From: Penicillus capitatus
Taxonomy: Eukaryota; Chlorophyta
Assembly: GCA_965649825.1 (NCBI GenBank)
Contig: OZ287698.1
Span: 1,302,001 to 1,366,000 of the forward strand
Length of the DNA stretch: 64,000 bases
Direction: 5' to 3'
Shown here: positions 39,003-50,768 of the stretch, piece by piece
Layout of the letters: every line of letters begins with the position of its first letter
Position numbering within the stretch: the stretch's first letter is position 1
The notes under the pieces: model-generated
What the model was told of the DNA's origin: nothing
Seen by the model: the letters and a program-made list of their open reading frames with translations, nothing else
The model's database searches: none
Position numbers and translations under genes: made by a program

Positions 39003-39365
39003 GAGTTGCAGAGAAGTAAGTTTACTAATAGGATATTTAGGCTTAGAGGCCAGAAGTGTTCGACCTTGTTAGACACTGGAAGCACTGTCAATGTTTTACC
39101 GGAAGCAGAACCGAGGAAATTGAGAATGTCCATCTCGACCGACCTGTCCGAAAACCAAAAGCATGTGAGGACTTGTAACAGGCCCAATAGGCAAGTGCTT
39201 GACCGGTTACACTCAAGATTGACATTAGGCCTTGGGAGACAAAAGCATGTTTTCTTGGTTCGGCGAGTCTTTAAGGTAATCTTAGGTTTACTAAGATTGA
39301 GCGACTTAGCAATGAATATCGATTCAACACGTGTAAGGAAAACAAAGGGAACAGGTTCTTTGTGA
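39003..39365 (+). mobile_element. Relic of a Ty3-like retroelement protease
   Basis: The frame reads TNRIFRLRGQKCSTLLDTGS and TVNVLP, a retropepsin active site (D-T-G), and about 60 residues later FKVILGLLRLSDLAMNIDS, corresponding to the conserved ILG-x-(D)-FL...L-I-D end of the fold. No intact gag or RT frame flanks it, and LTRs were not found. It is unrelated in detail to the protease of the element at 24960-33486. I read it as an old, decayed copy. Confidence 0.6.
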
Positions 39366-40928
39366 TGAGTACAAGGACCAACCACCGTAATGTCATCATG
39401 TGGATGTGGCTATGGCTGTGTTTTAAGCATCTTGTTTGGATTCGAAAGGCCCAAACGGACGATCGTGATTAATTAATTGGGAGAAATCGCCGGGTTTCGT
39501 TTAATTTACAAAGATGGTAGAACTGGACTATGTCATGGGGAACCTTCAATTGTTGGGCCAACGGACTGCATTAGTGAAGTGTTATCCTTTACATTGTCAA
39601 GTTAAAGCGCAAGCACAATTTTTCCAAAGCTATCAGCACCTAGATTGCTTCCATCTTATTAGGTCGATGAAAAGGGAGAGAGAGTTGAGCTCGAATCTGG
39701 AATGCATCAACAGCCTCAGTCCGTATCGCAGAAAACGATTTTGCTTGAGGCGCATTCGAGGGTTGAGCTTTTTGTATGTCAAGGAATTTTTGACTGTGTT
39801 ATTTCTCTGCAAGTAATGTTGTTGTGAATCCTTCTCAGTTTCTTTCGAAAGAGAAATAATAAATGCTGTTCATTCTTTGACGCGTCGCAGTTTGACCAGT
39901 TCAGAATTGATTTCATGTTGTGAAAGAACGTGGAAGATTTCATAGATGTATAAAACAAACTAACGGCCTTGTAGAGAGTACATCAGTACGCGAATTAGTT
40001 TACGGGGGTCACTTCGTATCTTTTGAATACAAAGAACTTTGATCACCGAGGTGACGTTTCGGCCACCAGACACGGTCCCGTTTAGACAGAGAACAGACCA
40101 ATTGCTTTTAATATCCATGCGATTTTCAATGACACAACCAACGACAATCATTGAAAAACATACGATGACAAAAGCGTCCAATCTACAGTGTAAGCAATCA
40201 GGCGCGTACAGAATTCGGTGACAGCTTTTTATGTGCATTGTTTTCTTCCCAAGAATGTTTTTGCTTTTCGGCGTGGAAACTATGCTCTACCGGCAGCAAA
40301 GACATCGCTAGATGGATTCATCAAGAAGGTAGTTTCAAACTCTGGTAAAACAGAAACTCATTGTAGTGCGGATTACCAGGATACAGATTGCCGCAAAACT
40401 AAACTGCAATTAAAACGTGATCACTGGTTATCATGGAAGACAACCAGTTAGAGGCTAGTAGAACTACAAGGCATAAACTCTCAAACTGAAACTTATCCTA
40501 AAGGCCTCCAATCTTTGCTGACACTTTTAAAAAAGAAATCGTTTCAGTTGTTGGAGCAGGTTCAGTTTTTATTATCACCTCACGCGATGTCGCCGCTGAA
40601 TCACTTTTACTCGACAGATAACCAATTCCAAAGCAGTTTTAGCCTTTGCATTTACCCGCTCGACGATTTTCTTCTTTTATAACCATCTGGAATTGGAGAT
40701 TGCGAATCGCATATTCCCTTTATGTTCTCGAAACCATTTGTTACTCCGTTGTAGAGACAACAATGAATCATTAGTCGTTGAAAACTTGATATCTCTTCAG
40801 GTACACCCGGTTTGTAATTTCATGCATGGTCATCCTTTCTGTACAAGTATTGTCACCGAAAGGCGTTCTGGCAAAAGGCCGATCTCTTTTCGGTGCTTCC
40901 CTCTATGTTTTGTCAGATTTAACTCGCC
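39366..40928. other. No supported gene; probable decayed transposon DNA
   Basis: Only short frames occur in about 1560 bases. One plus-strand frame at 39514-39816 (about 100 codons) and one at 40218-40451 might descend from the same retroelement, but neither has a diagnostic motif. Composition is AT-rich. Confidence 0.4.
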
Positions 40929-41180
40929 CTATTGACGATTCTTATCTAACACCCAATTGCGAAAGACGAGTAGAACAACCATACGACTTACAGACAATAG
41001 ACTCATATTATTGAGTCTAAGTTCTTCGAATAACTCAGACGGACGTTGTTTGTCAGTCAAATTACTTTCAAAGGAGTCCAGGAGAAAGCGTAAGAATTCT
41101 TTGTCAGTCAGCAGATCTTTACGATCGTGCACGATCCGGTAGCTTGTCTCTTGCTTGCCACCCGCCTCATTGACGATCAT
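40929..41180 (-). CDS. Possible first exon of an unrecognised gene
   Basis: ATG 41180 opens a well-formed charged peptide (MIVNEAGGKQETSYRIVHDR, KDLLTDKEFLRFLLDSFESN, KQRPSELFEELRL). A donor-like gtctgtaagt follows the word NNMSLL. No downstream exon was identified. It is divergent from the amino acid transporter (132 bp between ATGs). Confidence 0.35.
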   Translation of the reverse strand: MIVNEAGGKQETSYRIVHDRKDLLTDKEFLRFLLDSFESNLTDKQRPSELFEELRLNNMSLLSVSRMVVLLVFRNWVLDKNRQ

Positions 41181-41311
41181 TTAGTTTCGTTCCTCAGAAA
41201 CGCAATACGTCATGATTGGCGAATGCATCTTGCTTAATGAACGCCTACGACAGTAGACGGTACTGTTGAGGGAAATAGCTTTTCGTTTGTGTGACGCTTC
41301 TTGAGTGTATC

Positions 41312-43198
41312 ATGGGGGGTCTCAAAGACATATACTGTCGGACAAGAGACACATTCCTTCGCAAAGGATTTGCAACCCGCAGCATTCAGAATTCATTCGA
41401 CAATGCGCACGCAAACGAAGGGGGCCTGCGTGCCGTGTTGGGCGTTAGAGACCTGACAATGCTCGGCGTTGGTGCTATCATTGGCGCTGGCGTCTTTGTT
41501 CTAACAGGAGAAGCCGCAAAGGAATTCGCAGGGCCATCCATTATCATATCTTACCTCTTCTCCTCAATTGCCGCTATCCTTCTCGCTCTCAGCTACGTCG
41601 AATTCGCCGTCGACCTTCCTGTGACTGGAGGAGCGTTCAACTATGTCTGTCTCGTTCAAGGAGAGTATCTCGCATGGTGATGATCGCTGTCCTTGTCGAG
41701 ACGATGACAATCTGTTCTCTCCCTTTAGGCTAGCTGGATTTTGCATGATGCTGGAATACAGTTTAGGAGCAGCTGCAGTATCCAAAGGGTTCAGTGGATA
41801 TCTCGCCAGTCTGTTCGGTTTAAGCACATCTGCTTTTGTCGCCTCTGCATCTATCTTTGATTTCGATGCCCTTGCCTTTGTCTTGATTTCTACTCTGGCA
41901 CTCCTGCTGTACTTTGGAACGAAGGAATCCGCCTGGTTCAATTTCCTGGTCACAGCAACGAATCTTCTCGTGATTCTGTTCATCTTGGCAGTGGCAGTCG
42001 GCAAAGGAGATAAGGATCATTTTGATCCATTCGTGCCGCTGGGAACCCAGAATCTATTTCGCGCAGCAGCCGTCGTGTTCTTTGCATATATCGGGTTCGA
42101 TAGTCTCGTGACAGTCGCTGCCGAAGTGAAGAATCCTCAAAGAGATTTGCCGATCGCCGTCGTTGGATCCATCAGCATCTGCACAGTGCTCTATATGTTG
42201 ATGGCAGCCGCCCTGATTGGTCTGCAAGTGTAAGTCGGTACACTCACTCGTATCTCCTTGTGATTTGGGCATCGCACAGATACAATGAAATTGATGCGAC
42301 TGCTCCATTTTCCGAGGCCTTTGTCTCTGTGGGAATGCGATGGGCTGGACGGATCGTCTCCCTTGGAGCATTGACAGGAATCGTGACATCTGTGCTCGTG
42401 AATCTGCTCGGACAGTCTCGTATCCTCGTCGCCTTAGGCAGGCAGCATCTTCTGCCTCCCTGGATCGTGAGTTCTTTCCTCTCTGCTTTCCCTCCTTTCG
42501 AGCATTTGTCACAGGCAGTCATCGACGAAAAACATGGCACGCCGAAGAACGCATTGTTCGTAAATTGGGCAGCATCGGGTATCCTGGCCTTGCTGTTTGA
42601 TATCGATATCTTGGCTCGGATGGTGTCGATGGGTACTCTCTTTGTGCTAACTCTTGTCTCTCTTGGGGCCATCCAACGTATGTACATCTCACGAAACACT
42701 CCCCAGTCAAACGTGTGGCCAGCATTGGTATCATCGTCTCGAGTTGATCACTCAAAATGGATATGTGATCGCATTTAGATTCGGATCATGGTTTTGCTTG
42801 TAGCAGCAATCGTCGAAGGAGCAGTCTTTGCACTCGATGCACCACCAGTTGTGTTTGTCATTCCCTTGGTTATCGTTCTTCTCGTTACCATTTCTTTCTA
42901 TCGACTGCCGGTCGTGTATATCCCTGAGAAGTTCGTCACACCGTTAAAGCCCGTGACTCCATGTGCAGCTGTCCTGTCAGCTGTGCATCTCATGTTCAGT
43001 CTGGGATGGGAAGCGCATTTGCTTTTCGTTGTCTGGCTGGTTTTGGGATCGATTGCATATATCTGCTACGGTATGCACCACAGTGACGAACCAGTGGAGC
43101 AGACGATCAAACAAGTCCAGTTACAGCAAGCCGAAGGCGAACATCACGACTCAAATCTAATGTCCGGCATCGCTGAACGTTCAGATGTCGCTCTGTAA
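41312..43198 (+). CDS. Cationic amino acid transporter (SLC7/CAT-like APC superfamily)
   Basis: A protein of about 570 residues with 12-14 predicted membrane helices. It begins with a basic cytosolic tail, then the APC signature LTMLGVGAIIGAGVFVLTGE and SYLFSSIAAILLALSYVEFA. Later exons carry AGFCMMLEYSLGAAAVSKGF, VVFFAYIGFDSLVTVAAEVK (a CAT-family hallmark), NPQRDLPIAVVGS, RIVSLGALTGIVTSVLVNLLG and QSRILVALGRQHLLPP. The C-terminus is acidic and polar (ERSDVAL, TAA 43196-43198). Introns lie at about 41680-41729 (gtgatgatcg...cctttag), 42230-42280, 42470-42513 and 42680-42790. Substrate (Arg/Lys or a neutral amino acid) cannot be told from sequence. Membrane could be plasma, vacuolar or plastid. 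Confidence 0.9.
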
Positions 43199-43682
43199 CG
43201 TCATGTGAATGCAGGGCATTCTATATCACCATTCGTCCTTTCTTCAACGCTTCACTTCTTTCATTCCTACGTCTCCTCTTGCCGTCATACATCAACGCCC
43301 CCTGTATGGAGTATCTCTTGCATCGCCAAAGATGGCTGATGCAAATAGTAGTTATTCATTTCAGGTATGAAAAATGGAGGGAGCCCAACAATACGCAGTA
43401 GCAATGAGCTTCAAGCGATAGTGTTTCTAAATGAGTGCTGGTGATGGGCTCTTCTCCTGGATAGGAGCTTCTGTTCATTTGGACAATGATCTGCATTTGA
43501 CACTATGCCGCAAAACAGCTGACCGTTCGAAGATTGTAAACATCAATCGCCTCTAAAAAGAAGAAACGGAAGGTTCGGTCTCTGACGCGCGACTTCCCCT
43601 TTAATGATGTGACAGATAGACATGATGGCCGCGATTCCGTGCACGAATAAGTCTTTGTGTCATCGTGTTCCTATAACACATC
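43199..43682. other. Intergenic region
   Basis: About 480 bases without a supported gene. It contains the 3' end of the transporter and the promoter of the next gene. No repeat or RNA gene was recognised. Confidence 0.5.
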
Positions 43683-44459
43683 ATGTTTGGCGACTCCTCC
43701 AAAGGATGGATACCGTTCCAGACGGACGTGGAAATGGGATACGACAACAGCTTTGACGTCGACGCTCGTCGCGGCTTTATTCGCAAAGTCTTTGGTACGC
43801 TTTTGTAAAAGCATCTCCGTCAACAACATTCGGTCGTTCTAGGTATCCTCAGTCTTCAACTGCTCGTAACGGCCTGCATCGGAGGCTTCATCGTTGGCGT
43901 CTCTGCCATCAAGAATTGGATGTTTACGAACATCTGGGTGTTCTATCTCGTTATGCTGGCCTCGTTTGTGTTCCTCATCGTTCTGGTCTGTACGCCAGAT
44001 ATGAAGAACCGATATCCTCACAACCTCATCTTGCTTTTTGCATTTACTGCTTGTGAGGGTGTGTTGGTGGGCACCGTATCTGCGACCTATGATCTCAATG
44101 CTGTCGTCTTAGCAGCTGTCATCACGACAGGAGTGACCATCGGGCTCACGATCTTTGCCTTCCAGACGAAAATCGACTTTACATTGTTCAGTGGCGTCCT
44201 GTTTGCATGTTTGGTGGCCCTGTGTCTGACAAGCTTCATTCTTTTGATCTTTCCTACAAATGGCACAGGATCCACGATATTTGCTGGACTGGGAGCATTG
44301 CTGTTTTCGGCTTACCTGGTCTATGATGTCCAGATGATTGCTGGCGGACATAAACACGAACTGGGACTTGATGACTACATCCCAGCTGCACTCGCCGTCT
44401 ATCTGGACATCATAAATCTCTTTCTTTTTATCTTGAGACTCCTGAGCAATCGTAACTGA
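43683..44459 (+). CDS. TMBIM/Lifeguard (Bax inhibitor-1 family) membrane protein, copy 1
   Basis: ATG 43683 starts a polar N-terminus (MFGDSSKGWIPFQTDVEMG). A 50-nt intron (gtacgctttt...gttctag) joins FIRKVF to GILSLQLLVTACIGG. Seven membrane helices follow, with FAFTACEGVLVGTVSATYDL, FAFQTKIDFTL and the family's C-terminal YLVYDVQMIAGGHKHELGLD and YIPAALAVYLDIINLFLFIL. The acidic pair near the C-terminus, thought to control calcium leak in this family, is preserved. Such proteins sit in ER, Golgi or plasma membrane and modulate calcium and cell death. The gene is followed 449 bp later by a paralogue in the same direction. Confidence 0.9.
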
Positions 44460-44907
44460 AAAGGGACGACACGTTCTATGTAGCTCGAGGAGACTGAACA
44501 AACACACCTTCTACATAATTGTATAGCGCCGCTGTCACCATCACGTCTGGCTATGAAACAATGATATCAAAGATGATCATCAGCGTGACAATAGAGTAGA
44601 AGACATAGAATTACCAACCCTTGTGGAGCGAGCGTACCATCGATGAACTTGCATTTCTAAACGCAATCTTTTCGGATTTCTTCGTTCTCACATTTCTGAA
44701 CCGTTTTGCTATTGTCGAAGGTGAGAAGTACGTAGAATCTTCCTATCTGACGTCACCACTATCAGAATCTATAATATCGGAGTGATAAGAGTTTCACCGC
44801 ATTGCTGTGTTCTGCTCGATCTTTCCTCCAGTCATCGACGTTGTATTCGAACCCAAAAGCTCAACGCATTTCGTCGACGCGATCGTTCGACTCAGTTGGT
44901 TGCCGCA

Positions 44908-45672
44908 ATGGACGATTACTCGCCGAGTATTGACAGCAGTTTCCTGAGAGACTACAGCATCAAAGAGCGACACGGATTCACCGCAAGAGCTTTCGGTGAG
45001 CAAAGCGACTTGGTAGTTTGCATTTGAAAACCTGATGTGTCGTCAGGAGTAATGTCTGCGCAGCTCCTTATAACGTTCATTGTTGCTTCTCCTTTTGTCT
45101 TCATTTCTTCTTTTGAAAGCTACCTTAACGATGAAAACCGCATCTGCTTCATCGTTGTACCCCTTGTCATTGTGGTGGCAGTCGGACTGCAGTTCATCCC
45201 ACAAGTGCTCGAGGAGAATCCGCAACTGATTGTGGCGACCACGGGTCTCACCATCGGCGAAGGAGTTTCCTTTGGCATCGTCGCCGCCACTTTTGACCTC
45301 AATGCCCTGCTGCTCCTCCCTACTGTTGCCGCCGCGGTAACATTTCTACTGTGCATTTACTCATTGCAACGAAAGATAGATTACAACCTGTTTTTCGGAT
45401 TCCTCCTTTGCTTTATAATGGCGATCGTCGGTACTGTTATCGTGTTTCTAAAGGTCGACTTTCGCGACGAAATCTCGACAATTGCATGTGGTGCTGCGGC
45501 AGGCATCTTTGCTTTTTACTTTGCATATGATATTCAGCGTCTAGCTTGCGACCTTAGATGTCAACTGAATGATCTGATGGTTCTCTTGGGGATTCCGCTG
45601 AAGGCGTATTTCGATATCGTTCATTTGGTGATCAACGCATTTGATTCTCTAGCTGAAAACAAACCATTCTAA
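44908..45672 (+). CDS. TMBIM/Lifeguard (Bax inhibitor-1 family) membrane protein, copy 2
   Basis: ATG 44908 begins MDDYSPSIDSSFLRDYSIKE. An intron at the same place as in copy 1 (gtgagcaaag...tgtcgtcag, inside the Gly codon after the N-terminal tail) joins it to GVMSAQLLITFIVASPFVF. Then TGLTIGEGVSFGIVAATFDL, YSLQRKIDYNLFFGFL and FAYDIQRLACDLRCQLNDLM, DIVHLVINAFDSL. The shared intron position and order show a tandem duplication, but the copies have diverged strongly, and copy 2 has lost the GGxHKxELGxDDY stretch of the C-terminal calcium region. Confidence 0.88.
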
Positions 45673-45708
45673 AAATCGCAGATCGAGAAAGGATTAAATC
45701 CAACAGCG

Positions 45709-45930
45709 TTATTTGTCCGAATGATGATGTTCGCCTTCAGAGCTTTCATGAAGCATATCCTCTTCTGCGTCTTCGCTCACTGTCGCCACAGTGTCATGAT
45801 GCGATACGGAAGGATTCGGAAAGAGGTCATCGAGACTGGGCCGTACACCCGTTTCCAGCTCCTTGATTCGTAGCATCAACAGGAGCCTCTGCGCTTCAAG
45901 TTTGAATAGTGTCGCGTATTCGGGCTTCAT
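45709..45930 (-). CDS. Small acidic His-rich protein, unknown
   Basis: ATG 45930 to TAA 45709 gives 73 residues: a helical start (MKPEYATLFKLEAQRLLLML), then VRPSLDDLFPNPSVSHHD and an acidic tail with HESSEGEHHHSDK. It may be complete or a last exon. No family recognised. Bases 45931-46315 hold nothing I can support. Confidence 0.4.
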   Translation of the reverse strand: MKPEYATLFKLEAQRLLLMLRIKELETGVRPSLDDLFPNPSVSHHDTVATVSEDAEEDMLHESSEGEHHHSDK

Positions 45931-46315
45931 TTGGATGTCGGAGGCAACAACGTCGAATCACTTTTGCGGGATCCGTTGTCTAGCTCGCATACGCCATTCG
46001 ACGTGACGACAGCTAACGTTTGGCCAGTCAATGAGGAGAATGGAACGCCATTAGTCTCAACGCATTGACTCGGCTTCGGGATGGCGACGCGCTCGGAATG
46101 CGCGAGTCCTCTTCCCCTGAGTGTCTACAAAAGCATCCTGAGTCGAGTCGTCCTGTTTCCCGAAGAGCAACCCCCATGTACTGTTTAGCTAACGATTGAG
46201 CGGCTGGAGCTTTCTACTCAGCTGCCATTCTGCATATTCCTTCGCCGTGTCTGCCTGTCTGTTTTTGCTCTGAATGCACTTTTGATGCGTTTAAAACCTG
46301 TAACAGTCTCTCGTT

Positions 46316-48171
46316 TTACCACTGCAAACGTTGCACAACCGTTTTCTGCAGAGCATCTAATTTCTCGATCAAATTGATCACCGGAGCGTAGTGATCTGCC
46401 CGAGTGCTCTTATTCTGCAACTCGAGCACCCCCTGGACCTGAAACAGACAGTCGACCACGGAAACAGAGCGACATACGGAATGACTTGATCTATGGAGCC
46501 ATCGATGCGCTTGTCAAGGATCAACATCACCAAGAGCTGCTCCACATCCACCAACGAGATATTGAGCTTTTTAGATACGAACTTAAGAGTCACTCTTGTG
46601 TACGGCTGAATAAGTTTCAGCAAAACTTGTGTACGGACATTTGTAAGAAGATCTTCCAAGTATTGTCGGATGAAGGCATCTCCCAAAATACTTTCCCTGA
46701 CAAACAGACACGATGAAGCTGCATATCTATCCAGTGATTCAATGCTCTTCTCACTCTTCCTCTTTCAAAATCCTTTCGAAGGAATTGATGTCATTGCGTT
46801 GGTAGGCATCAACCAGATCTGTCATAGCTTTGACCTGATGCAGGATACAGGTAAGGGGACGCCAGTCGAAGGAGACAAACTTCGGGGTCATTCTTGTACG
46901 GCTGAGATTCCTGTGCCGTAAAGGGATCGACGGCCGATTCCATCAACATCGTCGCCAGGACTAAGTACTTCAAACACTGAATACGACGCGAGGCACCAGC
47001 TTCATCGTAGCTCTTGAACGCCTAATGCCACACGTTCTAAGATAGATTGCTGGCGGTCTAGATCACTTCGAAGAAATCGGTGGCGGCATTTGACCATTGT
47101 TCATCTGCCATATGCATCTTGCCTCCACACTCACGTATGATTCCCATGATTCTGCGAGGTATTCGCGATTAAATAGCTCGATGTGCCACGACACACCTTG
47201 GATGGGGGATAGCAGATTTCACAGTCAAGGCGTCGCGATAGAGTTCCTTCAACTTTTTGTTGTTCTTCTGTTCGGTATACATCTGAATCTCGACTGCGTA
47301 AATCTACAGTCACACACTGTGATTGCAGAACATCGGTGGAATGTCACCTCCAGCAGCTGAGTGCCTTTCTTCATATCTGATGAGCCGTCTTCGTTGGTGC
47401 AAGACCTATAACATCATGCAAACGCTATTTCTTGTCTCACCGAATCCCACACACTTCTTCAATGCCTTCACAAGTTTTTCCAGCCGGCCGAAATCGTTCT
47501 TCTTGAAATAAAGGGCACAGAGTTTCAAATTCGTTTTGAACCAAAGCCTCTCGTTCTGCGATTCCTCCAGCGACTGCAACGTCATCTCATAGAACTGCTG
47601 AAGGATTTCGGCGTTTTTCAACTGGGAAAGAAACTCGAGCAGACTGTTGATCTTCTTCTCACTCTGATTGCGGGTTACCACGTTTTGTTTGACATAATCC
47701 AGCATCTGTCTGCACATCGACAGTGTGAAGAAGCTTTTCTGGAAAAGGCGAACCTGTATGCATCCATCATTTTTGTGTACTCTCCCAGATGACAGTGGAT
47801 CTTAATGATCTGCTTCAACGCTTTGAATCCCCTGTCGAGAAGATCATCGCCGTTTGGAGCGAGGGAAACGATCTGACCATTCCCCTGGTTCTGATTCCAT
47901 TTCCATAATGCTCTCAAACCCTTCGCGAGCCTGGACGAGCGATTCTCCCTCTCCTAAAATCCCTTCGTGGAATGCCTCGAGATCAGTTCACACAGTGTCG
48001 TGATATCGGACGCGTGCCTTTGGAATTGTAGTACTGGTTTTCCACATCGACGTCGACGTCCATGTCGTCTTCGGAATAGTAGACATCACTGATGTCACTG
48101 TACTCGTAGCCTGCGGTAATAGACAGAGATAGACCAACGAGAGTCGTCTTTCTGCGATAACTCGCCATCAT
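46316..48171 (-). CDS. CSN2: COP9 signalosome subunit 2
   Basis: CSN2 binds cullin/RBX1 and helps remove NEDD8 from cullin-RING ligases. The start region has [20 protein letters not shown] and YNSKG, as in other CSN2 proteins (acidic N-terminus, then V-D-x-E-NQYYNSK). Exons further on read [72 protein letters not shown]. The PCI domain is in the C-terminal exons ([40 protein letters not shown]). The last exon ends [11 protein letters not shown] and TAA 46316-46318. Several introns between 46700 and 47400 are not resolved. The first Met is uncertain (48171 or 48168, with a possible 28-nt intron after KTTL). Confidence 0.88.
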
Positions 48172-48513
48172 AGCTCATCGTCGCCACTGCGGTATGGAAA
48201 CTCTCCAATTCGAAGGCTGAACAATATTGTACGGTGGGCGGTTTCTACGGCGTGTTCCGTATGTCAATGACGTAACGATGACGCTCGTACACATCATTAC
48301 GTGATCAATGAAACTCTGGCCAAATCGAACACCAGAATGACGGACGTTCGAATCAGCGTTAGTAACACGAGTGAGAATGCGTAGCCACAGTATGTGGCCC
48401 AGTTATTTAAGCGGTACAGCCATTCTCGTTTTCATTCTTTGCAAGTGTTCTCGGTCCTCTTTTCACTGATCTCCAAGGAGCTCTTCTCTGCTCTTGTTTC
48501 ATATCGACTGACC
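48172..48513. promoter_or_regulatory. Divergent promoter region of CSN2 and a saposin gene
   Basis: These 342 bases separate two divergent genes. A TTATTTAA box at about 48403 lies roughly 105 bases upstream of the saposin gene's ATG and may be its TATA element. No other motif was seen. Confidence 0.4.
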
Positions 48514-49441
48514 ATGGATCTGCGTTTCGTTCTTCTTCTCTCTGTCCTGTCTGCAGCTGCTGCTTCCCCGGAAGAGAATTTCTTTTCCAGTGCGCGATCC
48601 ACTCATCTGTCTGTTCACTAAAGTGTCGTGTTTTCGATGACAGAGGACATTGCATGTTCCGCCTGCAGAATCTACGAAGCCGTTTTCAACCAGACACTGC
48701 ACAGTGCCGAATTGACGTACACGAGTTTCCTCGAGTTTACTGAAACGGTGAGATCTTTTGTGCATACTACTGGATGACATTCTGTGTCACATGTTGCAGT
48801 TCTGTGAAAGTGATATTCTTCCATTTTCGAAAGACTACTGCATCGACCAGATCTCCGCCTACAGTAACTCGCTGTCTCTGGAAACGACTCTTCGACAGAG
48901 ATGGTGTCTGTCTGCAGAGGAGTTTTTAAGCGAGTCGACGTCGTTGACAGAAGAAAGACCGATGTGCAAGATCCTCTTCGGATGCCAAGAGAACGATGAG
49001 ATGAACAGACATCTCAGAATCCTTCCCGAAGAAACCACCTGCAATATCTGCAAGGTTTGGTGTCCGACAGATGACAGACAGGAGTTTCATATCTCTTCGC
49101 TCCACTTGTGTAGGGTGCGGCCCAGGCTGCCTTAAACTACCTCGAACTGGAAGAGACGATCATGTCGGGAATGGAAGGAGCGCGCACGCTCTGCAAGGAG
49201 ATAGCTTTCATCGACACAGAAACCTGTGTGTCCTTCGTCGACTCTTCCGAAGCTCAGGTGTGTGTTTTCGACGTTATCCGACTGTTCGCTTTATGAATGC
49301 GCAATGTAGTTTACGGTACCTACTCCGAATGACATCTGCAGAATGGCGAGATTCTGCAACAGTACCTTGAATGAGCTGAAGACCGCATCATTGACGACTT
49401 CGCGCAAGTTCATGCACGGCAGCGTTCCGTTAGTGTACTGA
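48514..49441 (+). CDS. Secreted protein with two saposin B-type domains
   Basis: A strong signal peptide (MDLRFVLLLSVLSAAAA) opens the protein. After an intron (gtgcgcgatc...cgatgacag) domain 1 starts EDIACSACRIYEAVFNQTLH; a further intron (gtgagatctt...catgttgcag) lies before FCESDILPFSKDYCIDQ. Domain 1 ends MCKILFGC. Domain 2 starts TTCNICKAALNYLELEETIM after another intron boundary and contains LCKEIAFIDTETCVSFVDSS. A last exon reads FTVPTPNDICRMARFC and ends SVPLVY with TGA 49439-49441. Cysteine spacing fits the saposin fold. It is related to the gene at 754-1591 and sits directly upstream of a further saposin gene. Likely membrane- or lipid-interacting; target unknown. Confidence 0.82.
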
Positions 49442-49785
49442 ACGTGAAAAGCCTTTCTGATGATTACGTGGAGGGTGTCGGAACAGCCACGACGATGACT
49501 GTATCCATTGAGAAGTCACGTGCCATTGCGAAAGTCGAGGTTCTTTCGGCTAGATGAATGTGGGAACCGTATCCAACTGTTTTAAACTTTTAGTGGTAAC
49601 CGTGTGAGGCTGAAAGACACGTCAGTCACATCCACCCTATCGCGCACCCCGCATCCATCGAACTGTTTCGACTGAGATGCCCATTTGCGGTTATTCTGCA
49701 CCGTCTCGCTTCGGAACTTCTCTTTCCTCCGCGCTTACGCCTCCTGTCTGTCATCAGGATCTTCTTTCAGCTTCTAAGACCAGCA

Positions 49786-50696
49786 ATGCGATTCAAATCT
49801 CGTTCTCGGTCGCCGTCGTGGTCTGCGACGAAATCCGTGCAGTTCTTGCTTGTTACACTCTGTCTTCTCGCTGGTCTCGCCTATACCAGAGCAGCGAGTA
49901 CTCTGCTGGCTCATTCAGCTATGTCAACGTATCACCCGGTTTCTGGCGTGTGCTACAGAAAACTCTGTGTGCTTGGATTGTGAGACACATGACTTCATCT
50001 TCCGTCGCGGCGTTCGACATATCGTAGACGAATTTGACCGTGCGATAGAAGAGGTGCGACCATCCTATTGTTAACCAGTCTTTCACTGTCCCATCAGTTT
50101 TGTCGCGAACTACCACAAGACCTTTCAGAACAGTGCAGTGAGGAGACAGCTGCATACCGTGAGGACCAAAAATTAAGTATCGGTTCCTTACTTTTGCCAT
50201 CATTGTGCATCAGAGCGCGAGATCCACGAGAGGATGAATCAGCTGACATCTCACTCTACGTGCTCTCCTGTTTTTGACTGTGACAGCGAGAAGACATTTG
50301 AGAAGGGATTCGCCGCCAATTCGGCATTCTTCAAAGGCCGCTTGTGTTTTCTATGCAAAGTACCTCCACTCCAGTCCATCTTCTGCTTCGAAGGCGATAA
50401 CCATGCCACTCAGATCGCGTTAAGTGTCGCTACAGAGGATATCGCACTGTCACCGGCTGTCAAAGAACTCATTGAAGAATCTTTGAAGGAGTACTGTCGA
50501 CATTCAGCTTCGGAAGATCGGGATAAGTGCTACAAACGTATCGATCAGTTTAGCAAGAGGGTCCGTTGCTTTTTATCTCATGCCTATCTCTATGCTGTCT
50601 TTCTTTTCGTAGGTCCTGGACCCGACAGTGACGGATTACTGTATGTGGTTCAAGTTCTGCAAACCCGACATGGGTATTTCTCATGTCTCCACCTGA
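49786..50696 (+). CDS. Secreted saposin-like protein, tandem neighbour
   Basis: The N-terminus is basic then hydrophobic (SVQFLLVTLCLLAGLAYTRA), a signal peptide or anchor. Exons then give ENSVCLDCETHDFIFRRGVR, IVDEFDRAIEE, an intron (gtgcgaccat...cccatcag) and FCRELPQDLSEQCSEETAA. A later exon reads SPAVKELIEESLKEYCRHSA and CYKRIDQFSKR; after an intron it ends VLDPTVTDYCMWFKFCKPDM and TGA near 50694-50696. The C-x2-C, C, C and C-x5-C spacing of saposin B domains is kept. Joins between 50180 and 50450 are uncertain. It lies 345 bp after another saposin gene in the same direction, so the pair probably arose by duplication. Confidence 0.72.
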
Positions 50697-50768
50697 ATTG
50701 CTGTCCGTGGAGAATCTGGCGAGCGATGGGACTGAAATGACCCATGCAGTTCAATACCAATCTCCTCG

